A model generated the notes under the pieces. The model was not told the origin of the DNA, did not search any database, and was given only the letters and a program-made list of their open reading frames with translations. Shown piece after piece: positions 45,641 to 56,789 of a stretch of 64,000 nucleotides of DNA; the stretch's first letter is position 1; the number at the start of each line of letters is the position of its first letter. This DNA comes from Magnolia sinica (lineage: Eukaryota; Streptophyta; Magnoliopsida; Magnoliales; Magnoliaceae), in assembly GCF_029962835.1 (NCBI RefSeq), contig NC_080577.1, forward strand, positions 2,108,001 through 2,172,000, in the 5' to 3' direction. A program made the position numbers and the translations under genes.

Positions 45641-46745
45641 GGCGTTGAGGACAAGTGTTTGATAAGTGGCACAGTTGTTGTTCGACCTTGGCCGAGTATA
45701 AGGATTTGGAATCCTACTCGGACTGGCTGTTGGTGCTGCACGTTGAGGTCTAGAAGAGCCGCTCCCGTATCACGGTTCGCGGTTGTAGGAAGTTGAGGTC
45801 TTGGATCTTTTCCTCGTGGCAGCATTGGATCTTGCGTGGGACCCGTCATGGGGGTCGATTGAAGGATATGGACGAGCAGAGCTCTTGCAAGTTGTGTTTC
45901 GCCTACCCGCCAATTGAATCTTCATCCACGGTCCCGTGTACATCGAACTCGATCTGAATTATCGGCCGCAACCCACCTATAAATCGTGCCACCTTCGGTG
46001 ACTCAGTTCTGACAGATCGTTTCGTGTAGCCAACCGTTGAAATTCTTAAGTGTACTGTGATGATTCGATTTCCTTGTCTGCAATTTTGATATTTTTTGGA
46101 ATAATATCTGCTCATAATCGGGAGAAATCGAGATCGAAGAAGACGTCTCATCCGTGGCCATGATGAAATGGGCGCCTTGTTTTGGCGGGCTCGTGAGAGT
46201 TGTAATTGTTCCCACCATGCAGAAGCACCAGATTTTAATTTAAATGCTACCAATTTTACCCTTTTATGATCTGGCACGTCCATGTAATCAAAATATCTCT
46301 CTACTTCGGCTAGCCAATCGAGAAAATCTTCTATACGTAATAAACCGTTAAAACTAGGAAGTTCAGCCTTACCTCGATAGTCTCTTTCAGCACGATCTAG
46401 ATGATCACCTCCATGGATTGGTCGTCGAGCAAAACCCTCATTAAGGTCCTCGTCGCTAGAACTTGAATCATCTGGTGTAGCCCTACGGTTTGCCATTGGT
46501 AGTGCTCTACGAAAATCGGGATTGTGTCGTACAGCAACCATGGGTGGTGGAGCCACCATGGGTGGTGGAGCACCGCCTAGGGCTCGGGGCGGAAGTAGCG
46601 CATCCGCAAGACGGTCGAGAGTTGCCTGCAGCCCTTGCATGGTCAACTGACTCTCCCGGTGGAAAGCTTCCATTCTTTCCGAAAGATAACGAATCCCTGG
46701 ATCACCGTCCACAGGATTTTGATTCATACCTTCGTTGTTTGCCAT
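45641..46745 (-). pseudogene. Gypsy left unit: gag
   Basis: Starts MANNEGMNQNPVDGDPGIRY at 46745, 34 bp downstream of the middle LTR. Contains a helical segment (LTMQGLQATLDRLADALLPP), a PPPMVAPPPMVA proline repeat, a SSSSDEDLNEGFARRP acidic patch and the retrotransposon gag core ([40 protein letters not shown]). Frameshifts from about 46100 onward break it. The CCHC knuckle region near 45640-45680 is damaged. Confidence 0.82.
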
Positions 46746-46778
46746 CGGCCCAAGGAAAATCCTCGCTTTGATACCAAT

Positions 46779-47460
46779 TGACGCAGGGATGAACGTGATG
46801 AGGATAACTACCCCGAATCCACGGAGCTTCTCTGGACTCCTCACAGAGACTTCTCGAATCCACGAGGAAAAGAAAGCAGAAAATAGAAATAAATTCTAAT
46901 AAATTCGAAATTGATTAATTGATGAATAAAAACGAGTTCACAACCCTTTAAATAGGGCTACCAAGCAATGGGAAAGAAATTAGAAGCAAACTACAACTCA
47001 AACTCTTAGAATCCGCGACTTACTATAAATAGTAAACTTACTATTTATAGACGGTCGTGATGTCTACTAGTGCGCAAGGTTTTCGGCCAAAAATAGTAAG
47101 TGTCCTATTTGGCTTCACCAAACCGTTCTCCTAATTATTCTAAGCTCTTTTCACGTTGGGCACAACTCCTAAAGCCCGACGGATGAAGAGTTATAATCAA
47201 ACTAAAACTTACTATTTATAGTAAAAACGAAATTAAAACAGGGAAACGACCGTCGATCCAGGGGTTTTTCACAATTCTGGGGTTGGTTGGCTTCAGTAGC
47301 TCGTTCTACCCCAAAATCATATATTTTACGTCAGATAACTCATTCCGGATTGCAAGATACGCCCGATTTAAGGTTCGATGGTCTGGATCACTTCTGTCGT
47401 CGACCGGGCCTTTTTTGATCCATCTTGGCCATGTAACTGTCCGCGACCCGCTCTACATCA
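46779..47460 (-). repeat. Gypsy LTR 2 (shared middle LTR)
   Basis: Same ends as LTR 1 and LTR 3. About 21 bp (GGGCTGCGCAACCCGGC region) are deleted near 47278. It serves as the 5' LTR for the left unit (primer-binding site at 46764-46780) and as the 3' LTR for the right unit (polypurine GAAGTGGAGGAGAC on its right side). Confidence 0.9.
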
Positions 47461-49400
47461 GTCTCCTCCACTTCAAAAGAACTCGTCCTCGAGTTCTCGT
47501 CATGCTCTGGTTCATGATACTCGGTCAGGTCCGCGACATTGAAAGTCTGTGAGATTGCCATGTCATCTGGAAGATCAACAACATAAGCGTTGTCATTGAT
47601 CTTTTGAATGATTGAGACGGGTATAATCTTCTTATTTTTCAACTTGTTGTACGTCCCGATTGGAAATCTCTCTTTGCGCAAATAAACCATAACGCGGTCG
47701 CCCACCTCGAACACTTTTTGTCGCCGATGCTTGTCCGCTTGTTTCTTGTACTTCTCGTTCGAGGCATGTAGCTTGGTCTGCACTTTTGCATGGATGCCCA
47801 TGATCTTGTCTGCCATATGTTCTGCTGTAATGCTCGTGCCTGAGTGCTTGGGCAGAGGGACCAAGTCAAGTGTGTGGCGAGGCACTCGTCCGTAGATAAT
47901 CTAGAACGGTGATCTTCCTGTTGAGCAGTTCACCATGTTGTTGAATGCAAACTCTGTTTGAGACAAGGCCAAATCCCACTGCTTCGATTTTTCTCTTGAA
48001 ATACAGCGAAGGAGGTTTCCCAACGTGCGATTTACAACTTCGGTCTGCCATCAGTCTATGGGTGGTAAGCACTTCTGAATTGAAGTCGTGTATCGAATCG
48101 ATTCCATAAGGTCCGCCAAAAGTGGCTAATGAACTTCGTATCACGATCGGAAGTAATGGTCTTGGGGACCCCGTGTAGCCGTACGACCTCTCTGAAAAAT
48201 AAATTCACCACGTGTGTTGCATCGAGGGTCTTCTTGCATGAGATAAAGTGCGCCATCTTGGAGAAACGATCTACCACCACGAACACTGAATCCATGCCGC
48301 GTTGTGTTCGTGGGAGACCAAGCACGAAGTCTATTGATAAATCCTCCCAAGGACCATTAGGCACAGGTAACGGGGTGTAGAGGCCCGTATTCTGAGATTG
48401 CCCCTTGGAGGTCGGACAAACATACAACATTGTGCGGCTTTTCCCACATCACGTACTAACTGCTGACAATACCGCTCTTCCACAAGAGCTCGCGTTTTGT
48501 CTCGCCCCACGTGTCCACCAAAGCCACCCCATGCGGCTCCCGAATAATGCTCCCTCGAGAGAACTTTGGGATGCACAATCGATTCCCTTTGAAGAGAAAA
48601 TCGTCTCGTATATGAAGGTCAGTGGGGTGAACTTCTTGACACTTCATCCAAGAACCTTTGAAGTCCTCATCCCTCGGCATACAACTCCTTGAGGCAGTTG
48701 GTCAAAGCCGACTACCTCGTTGCTTATTGTAACTAGTAGTGATGCCGCCTGCGGCGCTAAGTGCATCACCACCTTGTTATTGACTTGTGCTTGAGCGACG
48801 TGAATTCTGTAAAAAGCAAACCCATCTAGCATGCACCACACGATTCACGTTAGTCGACTATTAATAAACTTTAATGCTTGATGGTCATTGTAAAAAACAA
48901 ACTCTCTTTGAATCGAGATAATGCGCCACGCCATCGCGTGCGCGATAACTCGAAGCTCATAAGTCGAGAGCTTTGACTTTCGAGCCACGAGCTGTCTGAG
49001 AGCGTAAGATGTAGGCTACCGGCTCTGGCTGCCTCGTTGTGATAATACTCCTCCAATTCCAACGTATGAAGCGTCACACTCAACCTCAAACAATTTGTCG
49101 AAATTAGGAAGCACCAAGACCTGTGGACACACGATGCTTGATCTCATGAAAGCTCTTATCGGCTTTATCGGTCCACTGGAATTTGGAACGGTCCTTTTTC
49201 ATGCAATCTGTTATAGGCGGACCTCTGGTGCTAAAATCTCGCACATCGACGATAGAAAGTCGCCAACCCGCGTGAAAACTCCTCACCTCATGAATGTTTG
49301 TCGGGATCGGCCATTCCTAATAGCTCGCACCTTTTCATCGTCACACGAATGCACTGGACGTGTTACAACAAATCCTAAAAATAATAATAGTTAAAAACTA
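47388..49400 (-). pseudogene. Gypsy right unit: integrase and RNase H fragments
   Basis: 47388-47885 retains the integrase C-terminus (GDRVMVYLRKERFPIGTYNK) and ends MDQKRPGRRQK within LTR 2. The integrase core is at 48056-48430 ([29 protein letters not shown]). The zinc-finger and RNase H parts (48430-49400) are cut by numerous one- to three-base insertions and deletions relative to the left unit. Confidence 0.82.
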
Positions 49401-49407
49401 CACTTCT

Positions 49408-50790
49408 TCAAATTGAGGTACAACTTGTTAAGTTGTAGGACATGTAGCACCTGCCTGAGATGTTTCCATCGATCTCAAATATGCTATGATTATCAATCAA
49501 TATGTCATCAAAATATACTACCACAAATCGGCCAGTGACGGTTTTAGAACTTGATTCATTAAACGCATAAAAGTACTTGAGTGCGTTCGATAGGCCGAAG
49601 GGCATGACCCGACCACTCATACAACCCTTCCTTAGTCTTGAATGCCGTTTTCCACTCATCAACGGGTCGAATACGAATCTATGGCCGCTCCTTAGATCTA
49701 GTTTAGAAAACACCTTAGCCCCTTCTAGCATATCGAGCATGTCATCCAACCGTGGTATTGGGAACCGATATTTGATGGTAATTTTGTTGATTGCTCGGCT
49801 GTCGACACACATGCGCCAGCTTCCATCTTTTTTTGGCGTTAATAATGCTGGTACGGCACATGGGCTCATGCTCTCTCTCAAGAGACCCTTACGGATCAAT
49901 TCCTCCACTTGCCCCTGAAGTATCTCACACTCCTTCGGACTCATCCGATAATGAGGGCGATTGGGTAAGCTAGCCTCAGGGACGAGGTCTATGTGATGTT
50001 GGATGTCTCTCATGGGGGGCAATCCATCAGGTAAATCCCCATGCCAGACTTCTTTGAATTCGTTTAGCAACAGTCTTAAACTTGGAGAGATATTTGAGGG
50101 TTCCTCTTCCTCGCCCTTTACTATTACGGCGTATACCTCGCCAGTTTCCTTGGATTCCTCCATGAAATCCCGAATGGTCAAGAGGGAACTCCCCTCCACT
50201 TTAGAGGCTTCAGGGTGGTTCTCTGGTGCCATAGGGGCAAGGATTATTTTTCGACTATCCTTGACGAATACGTAGACATTATCTCGTCCCCGATGGGTCG
50301 CATCACGGTCCGACTGCCAGGGTCGACCGAGTAACATATGACAAGCTTCCATATCGACCACGTCACAAAGTATTTGATCTTTATAATTTTTGCCAATTGA
50401 AAACGAGATAGTGCATTGTTCAGTTACCTTGGTCTCATTCACCTTTTTTATCCAGCCAATAGAGTATGGGGAAGGATGCTTCATCGTTGGTAGCCGCAAC
50501 TTATCCACCATTACTCTCGAGACGATATTTTCGCTACTACCACTGTCTATGATCACATCATAGACCTTTCCGTTGACGGTGCACCGAGTACGAAATATAT
50601 TATGTCATTGTAGATGTAATTTCTTTCGTGGGGCATACAGTAATTGCCTCACAACTAGAAATTCACCACGATCCTCGCTCATCACTTCATCGCCACCTGT
50701 TATTTCTTCAGTGGTTTGTTCATGTTCATCAAAACAATGGTCTTCTTCTGTAGCCTCATCTTCAGTGCCTCCTTCGTTTATAGTCAAGTG
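49408..50790 (-). pseudogene. Gypsy right unit: protease and reverse transcriptase
   Basis: Protease site [20 protein letters not shown] has an intact D-S-G. RT follows in the same frame from [20 protein letters not shown] to [10 protein letters not shown] and [11 protein letters not shown], but several frameshifts lie between SKLDLRSG and the YFDD box (49560-49700). This half is the complement of the left unit: good protease, poor RT. Confidence 0.85.
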
Positions 50791-51924
50791 TGCTGCAGGA
50801 CGTTGAGGACAAGTGTTTGATAAGTGGCCTGGTTGGCCACAGTAACAATTATTCGACCTTTGCCAAGCATAAGGTTTTGGAATCCTACTCGGACTCGCTG
50901 TTGTGGGTGCTGCACGTTGAGGTTTGGATGAGCCGCTCCTTGTATCACGGTTTGCGGTTGTAGGAAGTTGAGGTACTATGTCTTTTCCTCATAGCAGCAC
51001 TGCATCCTGCGTGGGACCCGTCATGGGGGTCGAGTTGAAGGATATGGACGAGCAGGAGCTCTTGCAAGTTATGTTTCTGCCCTACCAGCCAATTGAACTG
51101 CTTCATCCACGGTCCCGACTGGGTACATCTGATCTCGATCCTGAATTATCGGTCGCAACCCACCTATTAATCGTGCCACCTTCTGTGACAGATTCTGCAG
51201 ATCGTTTCGTGTAGCCAACCGTTGAAATTCTTTGGTGTAATCTGTGTATGGCTCCTTAGCCATAATTTTGATATTTTTGGAATAATATCTGCTCATAATC
51301 AGGGAGAAATCGAGATCGAAGAAGACGTCTCATCCGTGGCCATGATGAAATGGGCGCCTTGTTTTGGCGGGCTCGTGAGAGTTGTAATTGTTCCCACCAT
51401 GCGGAAGCACCAGATTTTAATTTAAATGCTACCAATTTTACCCTTTTATGATCGGCACGTCCATGTAATCAAAATATCTCTCTACTTTGACTAGCCACGA
51501 GAAAATTTTTATACGTAATAAACCGTTAAAAGTAAGAAGTTCACCTTACCTCGATAGTCTCTTTCGGACGATCTAGATGATCACCTCCATGGATTGGTCG
51601 TCGAGCAAAACCCTCATTAAGGTCCTCGTCGCTAGAACTTGAATCATCTGGTGTAGCCCTACGGTTTGCCATTGGTAGTGCTCTACGAAAATCGGGATTG
51701 TGTCGTGCAGCAACCATGGGTGGTGGAGCCACCATGGGTGGTGGAGCACCGCCTAGGGCTCGGGGCGGAAGTAGCGCATCGGCAAGACGGTCGAGAGTTG
51801 CCTGTAGCCCTTGCATGGTCAATCGACTCTCCTGGAAAGCTTCCATTCTTTCAAAGATAACGAATCCCTGGATCACCGTCCACGGGATTTTGATTCATAC
51901 CTTCGTTGTTTGCCATCGGCCGAG
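50791..51924 (-). pseudogene. Gypsy right unit: gag
   Basis: Homologous to the left gag: MQGLQATLDRLADALLPPRA, PPPMVAPPPMVAARHNPDFR, DDSSSSDEDLNEGFARRP and, in another frame, YTKEFQRLATRNDLQNLSQK with ARLIGGLRPIIQDRDQMYP. A zinc-knuckle-like CGQPGHLSNTCPQR lies near 50810-50850. Multiple frameshifts. Confidence 0.8.
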
Positions 51925-51948
51925 GAAAATCCTCGCTTTGATACCAAT

Positions 51949-52653
51949 TGATGCAGGAGGATGAACGTGATGAGGATAACTACCCCAGAATCCACGAGCT
52001 TCTCTGGACTCCTCACGAGACTTCTCGAATCCACGAGGAAAAGAAAGCGAGAAAATAGAAATAAATTCTAATAAATTCGAAATTGATTAATTGATGAATA
52101 AAAACGAGTTCACAACCCTTTAAATAGGGCTACCAAGCAATGGGAAAGAAATTAGAAGCAAACTACAACTCAAACTCTTAGAATCCGCGACTTACTATAA
52201 ATAGTAAACTTACTATTTATAGACGGTCGTGATGTCTACTAGTGCGCAAGGTTTTCGGCCAAAAATAGTAAGTGTCCTATTTGGCTTCACCAAACCGTTC
52301 TCCTAATTATTCTAAGCTCTTTTCACGTTGGGCACAACTCCTAAAGCCCGACGGATGAAGAGTTATAATCAAACTAAAACTTACTATTTATAGTAAAAAC
52401 GAAATTAAAACAGGGAAACGACCATCAATCCAGGGGTTTTTCGCAATTCCGGGCTGCGCAACCCGGCGTAGCGGGTTGGTTGGCTTCAGTAGCTCGTTCT
52501 ACCCCAAAATCATATATTTTACGTCAGATAACTCATTCCGGATTGCAAGATACGCCCGATTTAAGGTTCGATGGTCTGGATCACTTCTGTCGTCGACCGG
52601 GCCTTTTCTGATCCATCTTGGCCATGTAATTGTCTGCGACCCGCTCTACATCA
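51949..52653 (-). repeat. Gypsy LTR 3 (5' LTR of right unit)
   Basis: 705 bp with the same TG...CA ends. It is followed on its outer side by the TTGTA duplication and on its inner side by the primer-binding site. In this copy the first about 100 bp still read as pol C-terminus although it is the 5' LTR, as expected if those bases belong to the LTR. Confidence 0.9.
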
Positions 52654-52658
52654 TTGTA

Positions 52659-53149
52659 TATTGTGCAAATCCTTCAATAGACCATGCACTAAAGAATATC
52701 TACCTCATAAGAACATCTAAATCAGTAAACCTGCACTTTTCAATATCCAATGTCGACCATTGCAGGCAAATAGAAAACAATGGGGATTTTTGGAGCATCT
52801 CGCATCCAAGGTTGTACCCAACATACCAACGGTCTAGATCACTGCACCGCTGGCCCTATCCACTGCGCAACAGAAGAATAACCTATTGCAGAAACACTAA
52901 TCTCTTCCATGAGTGGGAAGAGACAGAAGCTCCTGCCCGTCACCGGCGAACGGTGATATAGCCCGCCGCTCTACTAGCACGTAAAGTTTTACATGTGCTA
53001 CGGATGTGGCACGTGCAACACCACGTGGAGAGAGGACGGAGGAACGAAATAGGGGAGAGGGAGGAGGATCGGGCGTTGTGTTTCGGGAGAGTTATTATGT
53101 TACGTATGTACATGACGACGGTCGATACAATGCGGATGCGGGGATTACT
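52659..53149. other. Intergenic right flank of the Gypsy insertion
   Basis: Pre-insertion continuation of the target region. No gene recognised; 52935-53160 is GC-richer with several short open frames that look like chance. Confidence 0.3.
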
Positions 53150-53173
53150 GCAGCGGATTGGCTGGTGGACCAC

Positions 53174-53195
53174 ACATCAGCTATATAGCTGATGT
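53174..53195. repeat. 22-bp perfect palindrome
   Basis: ACATCAGCTAT followed by its exact reverse complement ATAGCTGATGT. It lies at the left terminus of the composite at 53150-54288; half of it recurs at 54246-54260. Confidence 0.85.
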
Positions 53196-53211
53196 ATTGA
53201 CGTCAGCAAGT

Positions 53212-53637
53212 TCTGTAGGTCCATCATGAGGTATTTATTATATCCAAACCGTTCATCCATTTTCTGAGATCGTCTTAAGTCTTGAGAAGAAAAATAAGAC
53301 ATATATAAAGATCAAGTGAACCACACTAAAAAAATGTTGGGGGATTGAACGTCTACCATTGAAACCCTTTTGGGTTCACTGAAGTTTTCGATCAGTATGA
53401 AATTTTTTTTTCCCATTCATCCAGGTATTTTTGACCTTATGAACAGATTGGATCGAAAATAAACGTTACGGTGGGCCCTACAAAAATTTTAACAGTGAAA
53501 ATCATTATCTCCGCTAATATTTTTGGCGTGGTCCATTTGATCTTTGGATATAATTCATTTTTTTATAATATCTAAAATGATCTCAGAAAATGGATGAATG
53601 GTGCGGATATAATAAATAAGTCATTATAGGCCCATAT
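53212..53637. mobile_element. Long-TIR MITE, family copy 3
   Basis: CTGTAGGTCCATCATGAGGT at the left, inverted at AAATAAGTCATTATAGGCCC. The interior has AAGTGAACCACACT, GGGGATTGAACGTCTACC and TTGGATCGAAAATAAACG. More diverged than copies 1 and 2. Confidence 0.6.
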
Positions 53638-53704
53638 AACTTTGGTCTCCTTTGAACCGCTCGTAAAACTCGGAGCTCGAGGAGCCTAAGCGCTCGTCTT
53701 CGCA

Positions 53705-54217
53705 GAAACGGATTGGCTACTTCCCCTGCCACCAGCCAATGGCTGTGGGCGGTGCTATGTGGGCCCCATCATGATGTATGTGTTTCCTCCATTCCGTCCA
53801 TCTATTTTTCTAGATCAATTTATGGTAGTAAAAGAAATAAATATATCCCAGTCTCAAGTGGACCACATTACAGGAAACAGTGTTGAATGAAACTTTTTAC
53901 AGGCTATAAAAGTATTGAATCAAGTTGATCTTTTTTTTTTCCCTTCATCTTGGTCTGTATGAACTTATCAACAGATTAGATGCCAAATAAACAGTACAGT
54001 GGACCTCAGGAGGATTTAAATGATGGATATCTAATCACTATTGTTTTCCTGTGGTGTTGTCCACCTTAAATTTATATCTAATTTTTGGGATAAGTACCTA
54101 AAATGATATTTAAAAATGGATGAACGGAATGGATGAAATAAATACATCATGGTGGGGCCAAAGAACAACGACCATCAGCGCCAGGCTGGTGTCAGGGGGA
54201 GTAGCCAACCCGTTTCC
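53705..54217. mobile_element. Long-TIR MITE, family copy 4, complete with TSD
   Basis: Left end GAAACGGATTGGCTAC, right end GTAGCCAACCCGTTTCC: 513 bp. Flanks GTCTTCGCA (53696-53704) and CTCTTCGCA (54218-54226) form a 9-bp duplication with one mismatch, which points to a Mutator-like MITE. Within the TIR is the palindrome CCACCAGCCAATGGCTG-type arm, followed by GTGGGCCCCATCATGATGTA. This copy defines the full ends of the family. Confidence 0.72.
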
Positions 54218-54363
54218 CTCTTCGCACGACACGTACCTACACCGGCTATATAGCTGATGTGTGGTACACCATCCAATCCGCTTCCTGGGCACACCGTAAT
54301 CTCTGTCTTATATCCACGCTATCCATCTGTATCGATGGACAGTAAGCTGTACGACGAGTGCTC

Positions 54364-54562
54364 CTGTGGGATTCACTGTGATGTATCTGTTGTAATGTGG
54401 TCCACTTGAGATTGAGATATACCTCATTTTTTCTTTTATGCTATAAAATGATCTATAAAAATAGATGGACGGAATGGATGAAACACATAAATCATAGTGG
54501 GGCCCACAGAGCACCAACCAACAGCCAATGGCTGGTGGCAGGGGGAGTAGCCAATACGTTTC
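54364..54562. mobile_element. Long-TIR MITE, family copy 5 (internally deleted)
   Basis: Right end well kept (AATCATAGTGGGGCCCACAG, GCCAATGGCTGGTGGCAGGG, GTAGCCAATACGTTTCC). The left part is shortened and the central half of the element is missing. Confidence 0.6.
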
Positions 54563-55530
54563 CATTCTTGTCGCTTACGAATGAACCATCAGTGCCGAGT
54601 TCAGTGGGTCCGTATGTACCAAATCTCGATGTGTGATTGGAGTCCGTTCCTAAAATGAGATAGAATGCTAATGCAAGCACACCACACGGTAAAATCTATA
54701 TAAGATGAAATACTCTGCCCTCGGGATATTACATAAGAGGAGACCTCACAAAAGAGGTTATGGTTGATAAATGGTTCCCTGCAGGTTTGTCCATCTCAAC
54801 ATCTATTTCTAATATTGGACCTAGATATACTCAATACCTGACCTTCTTATATTCTAAGGATCTGCCTTTGGGCCATGAATTTTGTTTACGTACGCATCAG
54901 AGAAGAGAATAGAGAAGAGTAGATTGATGTTTTGCAAGGCACATATTGTGCACAAGCAGTGGGTATGTGGTGTGTGCGCGTTACGTAGTGTACGTGCTAT
55001 AGAGAAGGGTTAGCTCTAGGAAGCATCAATATCAAAGTAACGGAGTCATCGAACTAGTTCAATACGAGTCCGATTGAAGTTGGGATTTGAGTCGAGTCGA
55101 GCTCAAGCAAGCTCGAACTCAGTTCGAAATCCAGGTCCAAAAAACAGCTTCCAATCGAGTTAAATTGAGCTTTTTCATATCGAGTCGAGCGAGCTAACCA
55201 AGCTAACTCAGTTCATGTACACCCCTAGTACTAGTTTTATCTAAGGTAGTCTTCAACTTCACAAGTCTAAGGTAGTCTTACAATTTTACAATTTCAATCT
55301 AGTAAGAGTTTCAAAACAATTGATAGTATCCTCTTTGCAACTGTCTCTTAATTTTTAGTTTTGCAAACTTAGGTAGTGCCAACGAGTGATCAAGAAGTCC
55401 ATGACCTACATCAGCTGCCTCTCTTATAGTTGAGAGAAGTTCTGGCCTAGAGTCTCCTCAGGTGGGAGAGTGCATCTCATAAGTTGAAGAACTACCCACG
55501 CAAGTAGATAATTGATTTAGCAGTTCAATT
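54563..55530. other. Intergenic with one degenerate repeat
   Basis: 55060-55225 contains GAGTCGAGTCGAGCTCAAGC and ends GTACACCCCTAG, a very common degenerate plant repeat type. The rest shows nothing. Confidence 0.35.
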
Positions 55531-55907
55531 GGGCCCGTTTTGATACCACCAAATAAGTTAACTTTCTATTTACAATAGTAGATAAGTAATACTTAAAAAT
55601 ACTTAATTACTCTAATTAAATTTTTTAACTTTTCTACTTTTTATGAGTTATTGAAAAGAAGCTGGTTATTTACCAAACATACTCATCCTCTTAACAAGTA
55701 AAAACTAAGATAAGTTCCTAATAGCATATGTAACCTATCTTAAGCAACTTACTATATACTTACTCTTGCTTGGGTGGTAGAATCTTAGGAGTTTCAACGC
55801 CCGGTTAAGGGTTTGAGTATCCATAGGTGGTGAAATCCCACTACTCACACGAGTGTGTGGGGGGGGGGTGTGTGCGTGTTTTTTTTTTTTCTACTATCCA
55901 AATAGGC
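55531..55907. mobile_element. AT-rich MITE (AAATAAGTTACTT family), copy 2, split by a SINE
   Basis: GGGCCCGTTTTGATACCACC at the left and TACTATCCAAATAGGC at the right, matching 61807-62019 in reverse. The SINE at 55764-55890 interrupts it just inside the right terminus. Confidence 0.6.
55764..55890 (+). mobile_element. tRNA-derived SINE copy 3, nested in a MITE
   Basis: TCTTGCTTGGGTGGTAGAAT (box A-like), CAACGCCCGGTTAAGGG, GGTTTGAGTATCC (box B-like) and CATAGGTGGTGAAATCCCAC closely match the copy at 5029-5177, followed by a G-run, GTGTGTGCGTG and a T-run. It lies inside the MITE, so it inserted later. Confidence 0.72.
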
Positions 55908-56190
55908 ACAGAAAAGTAACTGTTTTTACTATCCTGATAATTAAGCTACTTATTACGATAATTAAGTTTGATTAACTATTAATTATAAATACTTATTTAC
56001 TAAATAAAAAATAAGAAAATTTAAGCATCTCAGCCATTTTATTTTGCTTTTTAACTTTTCTAAAAAGTCCAGAGCTATCTGACAAATAACCCCTGTTCCA
56101 GCAGGAAAAGTGTCTTGCCGCAGCACGACTAGTGGTATAATCGTCTTCCTCTGCAACACGTGCGTTGTCGCGGTGCCAGTAGCCTCCATT
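55908..56190. other. Intergenic, AT-rich spacer
   Basis: No gene or bounded element recognised between two MITEs. Confidence 0.3.
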
Positions 56191-56193
56191 CCA

Positions 56194-56702
56194 GGAAACG
56201 GATTGGCTACTCCCCTTGCCACCAGCCAATGGCTGGTGGTCGGTGCTCTGTGGGACCCACCATGATGTATGTGTTTCATCCATGCCGTCCATATAGTTTT
56301 CTAGATTATTTTATGTTATGAGACCAAAAATGAGGTATATCTCAATCTCAAGTGGATCACGTTACAGGAAACAGTGTTGAATGAATTTAGACCATTAAAA
56401 ACTATTTGGGAGCCATTAAAGTTTTGGATCAAGCTGATCTTTGTTTTTTTCCCTTCATCTGGGTCTGTATGACCTAATCAACAGATTGGATGTCAAATAA
56501 ACAGTACAGCGGGCCTTAGGAGGATTTTAATGGTGGATATCCAATCAATATTGTTTTCCTGTGGTGTGGTCCAACTGAAATTTATATCCCTTTTCTCTTT
56601 GGGATCAAGCCTAAAATGATCTTAAAAAATGGATGAACAGAATGGATGAAACACATACATCATGGTGGGTCCCACAGAGCACCTACTAGCAAATCCGTTT
56701 CC
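56194..56702. mobile_element. Long-TIR MITE, family copy 6
   Basis: Left GGAAACGGATTGGCTACTCC then CCACCAGCCAATGGCTGGTG and GTGGGACCCACCATGATGTA. Right CATCATGGTGGGTCCCACAG ... CAAATCCGTTTCC. The right TIR has lost the internal palindrome by deletion. No clear target-site duplication. Confidence 0.7.
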
Positions 56703-56789
56703 GACCCAAAATGGCCTATTTGTGGAATAAAATTACTGCGGATTGGGTGCGACCCTAGATCCAGCCAAATGCGTGCACCCCTGTCTGTG

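Larger units (their letters stand above)
41601..52653 (-). mobile_element. Compound Ty3/Gypsy insertion: LTR-internal-LTR-internal-LTR
   Basis: Three LTRs (41601-42292, 46779-47460, 51949-52653) alternate with two internal regions in the same minus orientation. Only the outer ends are flanked by a target-site duplication: TTGTA at 41596-41600 and at 52654-52658, perfect. The middle LTR is shared: it is the 5' LTR of the left unit and the 3' LTR of the right unit. Domain order is gag, protease, RT, RNase H, integrase (Gypsy order). Next to both the middle and the right LTR is the methionine-tRNA primer-binding site TTGGTATCAAAGCGAGG. Both units are interrupted and inactive. Confidence 0.93.
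53150..54288. mobile_element. Inverted-repeat-bounded composite containing nested MITEs
   Basis: 53150-53196 (GCGGATTGGCTGGTGGACCA, then CACACATCAGCTATATAGC) reappears inverted at 54243-54288 (GCTATATAGCTGATGTGTGG, then TACACCATCCAATCCGC). Between them lie a long-TIR MITE copy (53212-53637) and a complete one with its own duplication (53705-54217). No target-site duplication was found for the outer ends. Confidence 0.55.
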
